Source of the DNA: Sesamum alatum
Taxonomy: Eukaryota; Streptophyta; Magnoliopsida; Lamiales; Pedaliaceae
DNA: 64,000 nt
NCBI GenBank assembly: GCA_034509735.1
Contig: JACGWO010000003.1
Location: forward strand, 9,920,001 to 9,984,000
Reading direction: 5' to 3'
The first letter of the stretch is position 1. The number at the start of each line of letters is the position of its first letter. This document shows, piece after piece, positions 22,062 through 35,600 of the stretch. The notes beneath the pieces are model-generated. The model saw only the letters and a program-made list of their open reading frames with translations, was not told where the DNA came from and made no database searches. A program made the translations under genes and the position numbers.

Positions 22062-23124
22062 AGGAGGGAAAAATGCAATTACCCCCTTGTGATATGTAAA
22101 ATTATAAAAAAATCCCTGTGAAAAAATAAATAGCAATTTACCCCTTGTATTTTAAAAAATGGAGCAAAAAATCTCCTAAAAATGGAGCAAAAATCCCACT
22201 ATGAGGGGATTGTTTGCTGCATTTTGAATAACACAAGGGGGTAAATTGCTAGTTATTTTTTCACTGGGGGGTAATTGCTCTTTTCGGCTAACACAGGGGA
22301 GCAAATTGCATTTAACCCCTTTTTAGGATTAGTTATACTTAGACCCCATTTGAAAATGTGAAATTACACTTTTCTCCAAAAAAGTTTTAAAATTATAGTT
22401 ACAACCACTCGAAAAATTGTTTGTTTATACCGACCTCCTGCCATTTCGTTTTGGACGAAAAATGTTTACATAAATTTTCAATTTTACCTCTCATTTAACA
22501 TTCTCATGTAATATTCTTATACTTATTGGGGGATAATTGTAATATATATAAGTAGAAAGGCTGCAATTGTGATAAAATATTATCCCTAAATTATAACCAT
22601 CCGATAAAAAGTAGCCATTTATGAATGAAAAGCCTAGTCATTTTTTTTGTATTTTATTTTCTATATATGGGCTGAGGTGAACACCATTATTGCATATATT
22701 TCTACTTGTCCAGCAAATATTCCGAGAAAAAGAAATAAATGCAACTATAATGCCTACCTCCCTCCGTATATAAGAAGTAAAAGAAGCGCACCAACAGATG
22801 ACTACTTTTTTGGTTCATTTATGGCTCCTATCTATCCAATAGCTATAGTTTGAGAGAAATATTTGATTACAATTACACCCGTTTGACTTTATACATATTA
22901 CATTTGTCGTTACAAGTATAAAAATATTATAGGGAATGTTGAATGAAGGGTAAGATTAAAAATTTATGTATTTTTTTATGACATCAGCATTTTTGTGCAA
23001 ATCTTAATGGAAGGGTGTCAAGTGTAAACGGAGAACTTTTTGAGGGGATGTAAGTGTAATTTTGAAATTTCATTGGGGGTTGCTGTATTACACATTTTTA
23101 GAGGTTTTAAGTGTAATTAACCCT
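22062..23124. mobile_element. Inverted-repeat element M2 (long-TIR, MITE-like)
   Basis: The two ends are long imperfect inverted repeats of about 240 bp: aggattagttatacttag at 22325 reads in reverse complement as agggttaattacacttaa at 23124. The match continues through words such as the tatacttag and acattc blocks. The flanks share acttttt (22055-22061 and 23125-23131). The element carries no coding capacity. Its first four bases are separated from the rest by the inserted element M1. It is probably a non-autonomous DNA transposon; the superfamily is uncertain. Confidence 0.7.
22066..22318. mobile_element. MITE M1, 253 bp, with 10-bp target duplication
   Basis: It starts gggaaaaatgcaatt and ends, in reverse complement, gggttaaatgcaatt. 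Further inside, arms with acccccttgtg and cacaagggggt words make it nearly a full hairpin. The direct repeat ctttttagga flanks it exactly (22056-22065 and 22319-22328). GGG...CCC ends and a 9-10 bp duplication suggest a Mutator-like MITE. There is no coding capacity. Confidence 0.82.
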
Positions 23125-23131
23125 ACTTTTT

Positions 23132-24588
23132 GTGAAAAAAAAAATGGGGAGAAAATGTTAATTTTTGCTAGAGTTTTCATTTAAAGGCATTTAAGGCTTG
23201 GGTCCTCGAACATCTCGTAGTCATGAGTAAACATGCTATCACATTCAATTGCATAAGGATTTAGAAGAATCCAACATAATTTTTCTACAGACTTTTCAGT
23301 TCCCTTGTAAATCAATCATTTGAATCATTTATCGGAGGCAAGTATCCTAAAATCTTACACTTCCACACTAGATCTAACATGTATATTGAGAGTTCAAGCA
23401 TGTATGTTAGATGTAATTTGTTGTACCAATAATCGTTGGAATTTTTTTAGGTTAAACTCCAATTTATCTGTGTGTTTTGTTAGGAAAGTTAAACTCCCCC
23501 TCTGATTTTGAAATAGGCAAAAAAATTCCTTGTATTTTCTTAAACTCAGTCAAAAGCCCCCATTTGGCTAGTAATTAACGGAGTGTGTTGTGAACGCGCA
23601 AAATATGCATTTGGTTGTGCTTTTCAGCTGGTTTAGTGGCCATTTTTGACCATAGTACCCTTATTTTATGTATATAAGAGACATAAGCCTTTTTGACTTT
23701 TTTTTTTTTTTTTTTTGCATTTCTCTCCCTAAAAAATAGTAATGGAGCTAGTTTTTTTTTGTCCTTTCATTTTGCAACCTTTATTTACTTTTTTATCTGA
23801 AAAATATCTTGTGAATATTTGTGGTGTATATATATTTAACTTGGTCATCTTTGACCTGTTTTTGTTTTTTATTTTTTGTTTTTTTTTTTTTTGCCATTTT
23901 CATCTATCTAAAAAGTTAAACATTTTTTTATAAATATATTTACTTAAAAATATGAAATAAGTATATAAAATTTTTAAAGTTTTATAATTTAAATTGAAAT
24001 ATTAGTAAAAAGATTAACATAGTAAATTCATTTTTAGAGTTTAAATATCTTAACGAATATAAATGTTGATTAATCATAACAATTATATATTATTAATCAA
24101 TTCAAATTATTATTTAATTGAAAATATTTAAATAAATTATTTTTAATTACCATAAACAATATTAAAATTTAAATCATTATTATGAGTATATAAACTGAAT
24201 AATACTTTTATTAATTATTATAAATTTAAAAATATTTAAATGAATTACTTTAAAATTAATTAATTTAAATTTTTAGTTATTTTTAACTTAGAAAAAAAAA
24301 AACAACCAACCTAGGTAGCCACAACGGCCGTCGTCGCCCAGATCAACACCAATTTGAGCGACAACGGTCGCCCGATCATCGTCAAGATCTGCGTTGGGCG
24401 ACGGCAATGGGCGGTCACCCTCTTCTGTGGAGGGCTGCCAGGTGGGGGGTGGGTGGCGCGGTGGTGGGGGTTCGAAGGCATAGGGCCAGGGGAGGTGGGG
24501 AAGGGGGGGGGGGGAGATGGGAGTTGATTTTCTAGTTATTTTATATTTTTAAATAATAATTTTATTTTTTATAATATATTTAGAATTA
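23132..24588. other. AT-rich intergenic DNA with a G-rich island
   Basis: No gene is supported. Homopolymer T runs lie at about 23698-23717 and 23879-23892. The stretch 23930-24290 is extremely AT-rich. It is followed by a sharply different GC-rich patch at 24325-24515 with many G runs. Frames of about 60 codons here lack any recognisable domain. Confidence 0.6.
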
Positions 24589-24593
24589 ATTAA

Positions 24594-26728
24594 TGAAGGA
24601 CAAGCGAATTCGCAGGGGAACGTGAGCGGAAGCGATAAATTTGAATTTTAAGAGATTTCATAAATGAAAGCCAATTAACAAAGTCTCAAGGGTGTACCCT
24701 GGGGTGCTCAACCGGGCGTTCGATGTAGGATATGATAATAAAATGATGTATGTATCATATAGAGCAAAGATATACAAAAGAAACTACAAAAGCGTAAATC
24801 AATGATTACCTTTGTAGCTTTCTTCCTTGCACGGCTACAAGCGTTGTTCCTCTCCGAAAATGTTCACTAAGTTCAAACATATGAACTCTCTAACGAAGCC
24901 CACACCACACTGGGAGAGATCCCGTTTTTCTTGCTAGAGAAAAAACGGATCTAAAAGGATATAATCCAAGAAGATACAAAACTATCATGTTAGTGTTTCT
25001 TCTTGATCTAGCTTTGTTCTTCAAGATGATGCAAGATCAATGAAGAACAAAGAGGGTACTATATGTGTAGAGAGGGGCCAAAAATTGAGAGAAAAATGAG
25101 AGTGTGTGTTCTTCTTTTTTCTAGAAAGAGATGAATTATAATTCTATTTCTTTGATGATAGTATATATACTCATATATATACTTAATTAATGTGATTTTT
25201 GGAATGTGTCTAGGTTCATCCAAGGATGTCTAGATATATCCCAATCAATCCCACTAATTCATCAATCAAGCCTACCATCTCATAAGGTATGCTTTAATCA
25301 TACCAAATGAAAGAGGCTTGATTGAAATTAATTTGTCCCTTACCAAAAGAGACAAGTCAACACTCCATCAAGACCATGCATGGCCGATTTTAAGACTTCT
25401 AAAAGAAACAATTTTCGGTCATGCTTATTTGGAAAGATGTCTAACTTCTTCTCATTCCAAAAGTCGAATTAACACACATCTTGAGCCAAAATTTAATGGA
25501 CCAGGTTTTATTGTAATTCAATTACAACAAGCCCAAAATTAAATCCTATTTAATTCAAGGTCCACTTAAATAATTCTCATTAATCTTTTAATCTAATTTT
25601 CGACTATCTACTTTAATCAATAAATCCCATTTACCAATTAAAACGAGGGCCCGATACAATATCGGCCCGTCCATCCAATGGACAATCCCTTAAGTAATAT
25701 TATTACTCATTATCCTCTGAAATTGACTCCAAGTCAATTTCTTCACATCCTCGGTGATTTGTGTGTGACCCTTTAGGTTCATCCTCAGCTACATTTGGGC
25801 CCGTGTCCAACAGGAGCCCGTTACCATGGGTGGTCATCTAGCAACGGTCCATGGCACTAGAGACTAGGTGAATGTTGACGTGAATATTTAGGCGCCAATT
25901 CCGTAAAGGTACAAACTTCCGTCTACTGTCTTCCGGCCTTAGACTAGGGTATGGAATTGAACGTCGGTTCCTATCCTTGACTAGGCGTCTATGCTTAATA
26001 CTCAAGACTACGTATGCCTCATTGCATCAACACGGGAAACCATTTCTTGTCCAATCAACCACTGTGGCCACAGATTTAAGCAGCATGAACGTGTCTGGGA
26101 GTGCATACGAGATACCTCTGTTACATAGTCATAGGGGACGGATCCTCTTCTTGAAACCCACCGTCGTCGCTACACATTCTGACTGCACTGGACAAGGCTT
26201 ATAATGATCATCTTACAGAATGACCACCATGCTACATCCAAGATACAACCATCGTGTGCACGTGACTGTCATGGTTCCTCAAGTCTGAGGACTACTCCCG
26301 TACTATCCGAATCGGAGAAATCCAATCATACCGACCAAGCCTTCCAGGCTTCCATATAATGATCCCCGCGAGTCAGTTCAGTCGGCTCGATCCCAGTCGA
26401 CCAAGCCTTCCAGGCTTCCATATAAGACTCTCAATGCCCTATCTCGAGATCCTCAACTTGGAACGTTTCAGACCCAACCGTTTATCGGTTTGTTTCATAA
26501 CCACCATCCAATGCGTGGCCCAACTGCATGAGTTGTTAATCGTAGTCTGTGGGCTTTGTTGTGATATATGTCAAATAGTATTTAATATATGAAAAATGAG
26601 CACAACAAAGAAAGTACCAATAGTAATGAACACTCATTTTATTCATTATATAATATTACATTACATCAAGTTGTCAAATAGGTTATAAAATACCAAACCT
26701 ATTGACTTTCTTGTCACCTATTCTAACA
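24594..26728 (-). repeat. 3' LTR of element C1
   Basis: It reads TGAAGGAC...CTAACA on the + strand, so it is an inverted TGTTAG...TTCA LTR. The conserved block is at 25818-25854. A local duplication of about 26 bp (26333-26358 and 26398-26423) interrupts the alignment to the other C LTRs. Confidence 0.9.
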
Positions 26729-26740
26729 ATCTCCCACTTG
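26729..26740 (-). other. Polypurine tract of C1
   Basis: The sequence atctcccacttg is the inverse of the B polypurine tract and lies next to the 3' LTR. Confidence 0.88.
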
Positions 26741-26742
26741 AC

Positions 26743-29700
26743 CTAAAGCCAATCACCCATTCACCCCAAACCCATCTTATCCAGATACTAAGTATGGGCA
26801 ACATGCGACATGGGCTTAGTAAGTGGATCTGCTATGTTTTCTGCCGAGCTGACTCGGTCCATCCGAACGTCACCTTTGCTAACCATCTCTATGAGCATAT
26901 GGTAGCATCTAAGAATATGCTTGGATCGGTGATGAAATCTAGGTTCTTTTTCTTGCGCTATCGCCCCATTGTTATCGCAGAAGATAACTATTGGGTCAGT
27001 GATGCTAGGTACTACACCCAACTTTTGGATGTAGCTCTTCATCCAAACCGCCTCCTTAGTAGCTTCTGAAGCTGCTATGCATTCAGACACTATGGTGGAG
27101 TCCGCCTTGGTAGCTTTCTTGGAACTCTTCCAAGCAACCACGCCACCATTTATTCTGAACAGAAAACTCAGCTGAGACTTGGCATCGTCGTCATCTGACT
27201 GGAAGCTAGCGTCCTTGTAGCCTTCTAGTATCAATTCTCCACCACCGTAGATCAGGAACATATCCTTAGTCCTTTTAAGGTACTTGACGATAGTCTTGAC
27301 CGCACTCTAGTGTGCCTCTCCGGCACACTCCTGATATCGACTTGTCACGCTCAAAGCGAAAGCCACATCAGGTCTACTGCACTGGACAACGTACTGAATG
27401 CTGCCTACGGCTGAAGCATAGGGGATGTCCAACATCCATTTAAGCTCCTTATCAGTCTTAGGAGACTGCTTCTTGGACAGCTTAATTCCATGCCTCATAG
27501 GAAGGAATCCTCGTTTAAGTTCTCCATCTTGAATCTCTTCAAGACCTTCTCAATATACAAGAACTTGGCCATTCCTCACATCTTTCTAGATCTATCCCTG
27601 TAGATCTTGATGCCAAGGATGTAGGATGCCTCGCCCATATCCATCATGGAAAATTGTGTTGACAACCAAGTTTTAGTGGTTCCCAACATCTTAGTATCAT
27701 TCCCAATGAGCAAGATGTTCTCCACGTAAAGCACTAGGAATGCAACAGAGCTCCCACTGATCTTTTTGTATATAGAAGCATCGGACTCATCCTTGATGAA
27801 ATCATATCCCCATATGACTTCATCAAAGCATATGTTCTAGCTTCAGGAGGCTTGTTTGAGACCATAGATGGGCCTTTGGAGACGGCAAACCTTCTGCTCT
27901 TCTCCAACAGATATGAAACCTTTCGATTGATCTATATAGATCTCTTCCTCTATGAAACCGTTGAGGAAGGTGGTTTTCACGTCCATCTACCATATTTCAT
28001 AGTCATACCATTCTACCAAGCAGTATCCGAATGGACATAGCCATTGCTACGAGCGAGTAGGTTTCCTCAAAATTGATGCCGGGTCGTGAGTGTAACCTTT
28101 CGCCACAAGCCTGGCTTTAAAGGTCGTAACCTCCCCGTCAGCTTCAAGCTTACGTTTGTAGACCCATTTACACCTTACGGGTTTTACTCCTTTCGGTGGG
28201 TCCACTAGGGTTCAAACCTGGTTTGCATCCATCGAGTCCATTTCGGATTTCATGGTCTCAAGCTACTTATCTGAATCGATATCCGATATCACTTCTACGT
28301 ACATCTTTTGATCATTATCCAATTGACCGATCAGGCCCAGAAATTGGTACCTATCAGGTGGTTGGGGTACTCTATCCGACCTACGAAAGAATGGAACATT
28401 ATCAATGGAAATTACAGGCTCAAATGTCGCTACTGTCTCATGGGGCACCTCACTTGACTCCTCAAGGAGTACCTCATCACGTCAACTATCCGATGGAAAA
28501 CCTTTTTCTAAGAACACTACGTTCCGCGTGACAAAAACCTTTTGCTCATAGGGATCATATAAATAAAACCCCATAGTTTCTTTCGGATATCCGACGAACC
28601 TACATAAACTAAACCTGGAGTCCAGTTTATCTCCCACTAATCTCTTGACGTATGCGGGGCAGCCCCACACTTTCAAGTATTTATCGGAGGCAGGCTTGCC
28701 ATGCTATACTCATGTGGCGTCTGGGATATCTTCTTAGATGGCGCCATGTTCAAAAGTTTGGCCGCCGTCTCAAGAGCATATCCCTAAAAGGATAAGGGGA
28801 GTTCGGTAAAACTCATCATGGATCGGACAATGTCCAACAAGGATCGATTCCTCCTTTCATACACACCATTCAATTGTGGTGTTCCACTGAGAGAGAATTC
28901 CATTCTTTTTTAGATAATCAGTGAATTCACCACTTAAATACTTTCCACGTCGGTCCAACCGAAAGGCTTTGATCTTACGACCGATTTGGTTCTCTACTTC
29001 AAGTCTGTATTCCTTAAACCTTTCAAAGGCTTCAGACTTGTACCTCATCAGGTAAACATAACCATAACATGAGTGATCATCGGTAAGGGTTATGAAATAC
29101 GAGTACCCACCTCTAGCTCAGTATTTAATGGACCACAGACGCCTATATGGATCAAATCCAACAGACCGTTGGCTAGCGTGTTTTGTCCAACAAAGAGTTT
29201 ATTGTTCATCTTTCCCTTTAGACAGGACTCACAGGTCGATAGGTTGTCCAAATCGTCTATTATTAGACTCTTTGAGTCCACCAACCATCTTATCCTATCT
29301 TTAGGGATATGACCTAACCTCACATGCCATATCTGTGCATCATCTTGATTATTGTGTTTTCGTTTGTGTTCTACAGTCATAATCCAATTAGACTGTTGAA
29401 GTATGTACTAACCGTTTAGTAATGTACCAAGCAAATGAGATACACCATCACTGATAATATAAAAAGCCACTTTTATTGATGGTGAAAGAATAACCCTCCT
29501 TATCCAGGATGGGTATAGATATAATATTCTTTATCATGCAAGGTACATAGATACAATCATTCTGTACTATCCTAACATGACTACTAATGGCTAACTCTAT
29601 TGATCTTACGGCTTCCACAGCAACGGCCTTGCCATCGTCTAGCCTCAGGATCATTTCATCCTTGGTTAGCCTTCTGCTTCTTTACAGCACTTGAAAATTA

Positions 29701-30642
29701 TTGCAAATGTGAGCATCACATCCAGTATCCAATACCCAATAAGCAGAATTAGTTATCATGTTTACTTCAACCACAAACATACCTGGATTGGAGAGGAGTT
29801 GTGGGCACTCCCTCTTCCAATGCCCCTTTCCTCGGCAATGCATGCAGACATCATTTTCCTTAGACCGCTGAGAACCCCGGGCCTTCCTTTCTCTTTGCCC
29901 ATTCCTACTAGGGCAACAAGGGTGCTAGGAGCGCGAGCAGTGGGTGCAACTACCTTCCCCTTTCCCTTCTTCCTCTTCAGCGTCCGGCCCTCTTGCCATT
30001 TGCCATGGAGGTCAAAATCTCTTCTATCAATACCGATGGCACAGACTTGTGGGTCGTTGCCTCATATTGGACTAGAATGTTGATCAACTCATGAATAGAC
30101 TTCTCAAGTCCGTTCATGTTGTAGTTGACAACAAACGAGTCATAGGACGGAGGAAGCGACTGAAGAATCACATCAATGTACATGTCATTATTAAGCCCAA
30201 ATTTTAGGTCCTCGAGCTTCTCCACTAGGGATAGCATCTTGATCCTATAACTTTGTATAGAAGATCCTTCAGCTAGCTTGGTTCCAAAGAATGCTTTTAT
30301 GGGGGCATATCTAATATGCCTATCTAGAACCGCATAAACCTCGTCCATGCGGAGCATTATGGCGAAGACGTTGTCCAGCCTATCATATTGCTTCTGGATA
30401 TCGTTAGACATCAAAGTCAATATGATACTGTGTACTTTCCGGTTGTCCTCATGCCATTTCTCGAACGTCAACCGTTCTTCTGGCGTGGACTCCTCCGGTA
30501 AGTCGCTCGGCGGTGGCTCGCCCAAGACGTAGCCTTGGTTCTCGTAACTGAGGACAATCCTCAGGTTTCTTAGCAAGTCTGAATAGTTCGTGCCATTTAA
30601 TTTATTGGTCTGTAGTACCATGGTTAAGTGATTCTTAGACAT
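26743..30642 (-). pseudogene. Broken gag-pol of element C1
   Basis: Read on the minus strand, Gag starts at 30642 (MSKNHLTMVLQTNKLNGTNYSD) and is open for over 200 codons to 29977. Protease and integrase follow in pieces: the C-terminal protease side at 29448-29654, the integrase zinc region (HVRLGH and CESC) at 29090-29380, and part of the integrase core at 28857-29048. RT pieces lie at 28263-28676 and 27307-27498, and RNase H (KDASFQSDDDD, then STIVSE) at 26788-27261, ending before the PPT. Several frameshifts and stops separate them. It is collinear with B gag-pol, apart from small losses. It shows that the base missing in B near 16735 is normally present. Confidence 0.9.
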
Positions 30643-32598
30643 ATCTATATTTATAAAATGTAAAGCAGAAATTAGCAATTGATGGTAATATTATAGTTCA
30701 AGGTGAAGACATGGTCTTTTAGTTAACCCTCCCACTATTTCTACAAACGTCCACTACTCGCAAGTGGAGTTTCGAAAAATCATTTCCTAGTCGGCTCGGA
30801 ATCCATAAGCGTGATCTCCATGCCTCGCTTTTACGATTCACATGATAAAAACCTCATAGGAGATATCCAATATCATTCTTATCCAATGAGATTCCCAAGA
30901 CATTTTTCCTCACCTATTTGCATGATTTCGATGACTCCAAGCGAACCATGTTACTCAATGTTGTGCCCGACCCATCAACCAAATCCTGCTTCAATTATCG
31001 CCCCACACGACTCGTGGGATAGGGAAATAACGAGTGCAATCTCTTTGTTCACAACAAAGGTGCAGCTTTTCCCTAGTCCAAGTGTGCCACGACTCGTGAT
31101 ACCACACTTAGGTAGTGGTAGCTTCCTCACCACATTTCTGTGGATGGAAGGCTTAGACAGATCAAAACCGTTTTGATACAAGTTCATTCTGGACCTAATA
31201 TTTTATTTGGTCCAACTAAATGAGAGTTAGTTTTGATAGCGACCGAGACCTCATCCCATTAAGTGTCTTTGCATGTATAAAGATCCCATATTCATAAAGC
31301 AATAAATAAATACGCCGCATGCAATAAACATAGTATAACCCCTATTAGGATGATCACAAGTCCAACTATGCAACTCGCTGAGCCCGCAGCGAGTCTATAG
31401 TCTGTCTAGGGTGGTCCTACACTATTACATAAGTAATCAACCCATTGTCATTCCAACGGGCCTTGATGTATCACCTTGTGCCTCCGACTCCGGGGGCTTG
31501 TTATTATCACAAATTGAAACCTCACCAAAATTCTAACTACTTTCATTACATTTAAAACTAATACATGGAAAGAGAAAATGGGCAAGCCTTAACATCATGA
31601 GCCAAAAAACGGAAGATGATAGTCCCAAAAAAAAGAGGTACGCGGGCCCCACCGGACATAAATATAAATAAATATCATTCGTTCATACATAAGGTCTAGG
31701 GCTCTTTTGATCATGCCATGTTGATTTCATCAACACATATTGCACAATTATACCAAATAATCATGCCAACATAGATATTCAAAATATCCAAGTGAATATA
31801 TAAATAATGCACAAGCTTCAAATTTTAAATTTAATAAATATTATACACAATGCATCCAATGCACGTTCAAAATCCAAATTAATTAAGCAAACCTGATCAA
31901 AGGAAAAATCCAATAATTCCAAAATCAAATATGTAAAATTAATCCATTTTTAGCAAATATACAGAAATTACCCGAAAATTAAATTGTCAAAAGAAATTGA
32001 AAATCGGCACAAAACGGCCAGCCGTTGTGCCTACTGGCCGGCCGCCCGCACAGGCACGCGTGGGCGCGCACGCGCAGGCACCCAGCCTACGCGCCTGGCA
32101 CGCAGGCGTCCCATGTGCGACGTTGGCTCAGCCAGTACCCTGTGCGCAGCGCCTGCGCGCCCGCACCCATACGTTGAAGCCCAGCGCGCACAGGTGCCTG
32201 CTTGCACGTAGCATGGTGTGCGCGGCCGCCCCTGCCAGCATGCACGCTGGCAGGCACGCCGGCCAGGCTACACGCAGGCGTGAGCCGATGTGCGCCTGCT
32301 AGCTAGTCGCCGGCCAGCAGGGGCGGCAGCCAACCGCTGCCGCTGCTATTCAATTTTTGTTCTATGTTCATGGTTTTTTGTTTCTCATTTAAGCACATTT
32401 ATATATAAGAACAACTGATAATAAACATGCCATTTTTAAGATCCAATCCATAAAATTGCACATATGATGTCTATCAAATTTAAACAAATGACCAAGTTCA
32501 TTCATCTATATATTCATATACATAAACATGCTCATAAAGCTGTAAACACAAGTTGAACATGCCAAGCACATAAATCTATGCTCCTTACATCGAATTGG
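30643..32598 (-). other. Leader of element C1 with GC-rich island
   Basis: This untranslated leader lies between PBS and Gag. A GC-rich island at about 32018-32345, rich in gcgcgc, caggca and ccggcc words, corresponds to the islands of A, B and C2. The Gag-proximal part matches the leaders of A and B in inverse. Frames of 75-101 codons across the island are likely compositional. Confidence 0.7.
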
Positions 32599-32610
32599 GC
32601 TCTAATACCA
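32599..32610 (-). other. Primer binding site of C1 (one mismatch)
   Basis: The sequence gctctaatacca is the inverse of tggtatcagagc with one change. It lies two bases from the 5' LTR end, as in C2. Confidence 0.88.
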
Positions 32611-32612
32611 CT

Positions 32613-35600
32613 TGAAGGACAAGCGAATCCGCTCGGGAGCGCGAGCGGATGCGATAAATTTGAATTTTAAGAGATTGCAAAATCCCCAAGGGGTGTACCA
32701 TTGGTGCTCAACTGGGCGTTCAATGTAGGATATGATAATAAAACGATGTATGTATCATATAGAACACAAATATACAAAAGAAACTACAAAAGCGTAAATT
32801 AATGATTACCTTAGTAGCTTTCTTCCTTGCAGGCTACAAGCGTTGTTCCTCTCCGGAAATGTTCACCAAGTTCAAACGTTTGAACTCTCTAACGAAATCC
32901 ACACCACACCGGGAGAGATCACGTTTTTCTTGCTAGAGAAAAAATGGATCTAACTAGATATGATCCAAGAAGATACAACAGTATTATGCTAGTATTTGTA
33001 TTTGATCTAGCTTTGTTCTTCAAGCTGATCCAAGATCAATGAAGAACAAAGAGGGTATTATATGTGCAGAGAGGGGCCGAAAATTGAGAGAAAAATGAGA
33101 GTGTGTGTTCTTCTTTTTCCTAAAAAAAGATGAATTATAATTCTCATTCTTTGATGATATTATATATACTCATATATATACTTAATTAATGTGATTATTG
33201 GAATGTGTCTAGGTTCATCCAAGGATGTCTAGATACATCCCAATCAATCCCACTAATTCATCAATCAAGCCTACCATCTCATAAGGTATGATTTAATCAT
33301 GCCAAATGAAAGAGCCTTGATTGGAATTGATTTGTCTCTTACCAAAAGAGACAAGTCAACACTCCATTAAGGCCATGCATGGCCGATATTAAGGCTTCTA
33401 AAAGAAGCAATATTCGGCCATGCTTATTTAGGAACAAGTCCAACTTCTTCTCATTCCAAAAGTGATATTAACACACCTCTTGGGCCAAAATTTAATGGAC
33501 CGGATTTTATTATAATCCAATTACAACAAGCCCAAAATTAAATCTTATATAATTCAAGGTCCATTAAATAAATTCCATTAATCTTTTAATCCAATTAAGA
33601 GATACAATTTTTTATTTCTACTTTAATCGATAGAATCCCATTTACCCATTAAACAATGGGCCCGATACAATATCGGCCCGTCCATCCAATGGACAATCCC
33701 TTAAGTAATCCACTTACCATTCAATGGACAATCCCTTAAGTAATCCACTTACTCATTATCCTCTAAAATTGACTCCAAGTCAATTTCTTCACCTCCTCAG
33801 TGGTTTGTATGTGACCCTTTAGGTTCACCCTCAGCTAGTCTTGGGCCCTTGTGCAACAGGAGCCCGTTACCATGGGTGATCGTCTAGCAACGGTCCATGG
33901 CACTAGAGACTAGGTGAATGTTGGCGTGAACATTTTAGGTGTCGATTCTGTACGGTCCTTCTGTCTACCGTCTACATTCTACCGTCCTCAGTCTAGTGTA
34001 TGGAATTGGGTGTCGGTTCCCATTCTTGACTAGGCGTCTATAGTTAATACTCGAGACTACGCATGCCTCATTGCATCAACACAGGAAACCATTTCCTGTC
34101 CGATCAACCACTGTGGCCACAAGTTTAAGCAGCATGAACGTGTCTCTGAGTGCAAAGGAGATACCTCTGTCACAAACTGACAGGAGACAGATCCTCTTCT
34201 TAAAATCCAACGTCCTCGCTACACATTCTAACTGTACCAGACAAGGCTTATAATGACCATCTTATAGAATGACCACCTTGAAAGCGAGGGTGGATCATCC
34301 CAGGAGGACCACGAATGCGGAAGCGCGATAATTAAAAAACAAGAAAACTAAACATGCTTTAAACAAAATTAAAGTACACGTTCAAGGGGTGTTTCCTTGA
34401 ACCTCCCGGGTGTTTGGTGTATCTCATGAATAAGGAAAATAAAACATGCTATGTTCATGGTGGCCATAGGGTTGCAACAAAAGAAACATTTAAGGAACGT
34501 GACATACCCGTTGTAGTTTTCTTCGAACCGTTACACGCCTTGTTCCACGTTTTGCCACCACAATTCCAAGTTAAGAACCCTCTAAATTGTCCATGCAATC
34601 CACCGGATCTTAATCCCCATGCTAGCAAGAAATCAAGAGGAATATAGGAGGACAGACCGACCTAGCGTTATGAATTAAGGTGATCGATTTGCTTAGAGTT
34701 GTATCAAAGATAAGGAAGTAGACTAATCTTGGAATGAAGAGAGGAAGTGGACGAGAGAGAGAGATGCCGTGTGTGTGAGTGTGTCTTTGTATGTGAATGA
34801 GATGATCACCTTGTGTGTGTGTGTCTCTATGAGAATTTATAGGAAATGAGTTCTCCAATTCCTCTTCAAACTCTCATTAAGAGGCATAGGTTGACTAGGA
34901 TTTTGACCTTCATCTCTCCATTCAATCTCGTTCGTCCATCACTTGATGGATTTTATGGAATATTTAAATCTAATTTAAAATAATCCATTGGGCTTTAAAT
35001 AATTAAATAATTATTTTGAGCCAATTTCCTCAATTCTAATAAACCCTATTTATTAGTTAATTCCATTTAATCTAATTAAAAAATTAAACAATTCAAGAAA
35101 AGGGAACCAATTTAATCCAGTTAAATTATTCTATCTCCAGGAATTAATCCCAAATTAATTCCTCCATTACCGTTGTATTGTATGTGACTCTTTGGGTTCA
35201 CCATCAACTAGACTTGGCCGAATTCCAATCATCCTATGATGAAAATTCGTCTGTTACCATGGGTGATCATCTAGCAACGGTCCATAGCACTAGAGACTAG
35301 GTGAATATTATGGCGTGAACGTTTAGATTTTTCAGTACGTTTGTCCTTCCGTCTACCATCTCACAGCTATAGTCTAGGGTGTGGACCTTAGATGTCGGTA
35401 CCCATTCTTGACTAAAGCTTTAGCTCATCCACACCAAACGTCATAGGGATCTTATTCCACTGTTCAGTCACTGTGGTCACAGATTTACTGGAGGACGAGT
35501 CTCAGAGTGTAAGTGAGACATCACTGTCAATCCTTCTTGAGAGGAGACGGATCCTTTGTTAGGACTTACTGTTCACACTACACACCTTGACTGTACTAGA

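Noticed and set aside
23430..23600. Possible one-armed inverted-repeat element (aggttaaactcc words)
   Set aside because: No second arm or flanking duplication is visible within the window.
31984..32302. Two overlapping Arg/Ala-rich frames
   Set aside because: They are again the GC-rich leader island, here of element C1, read in two frames.
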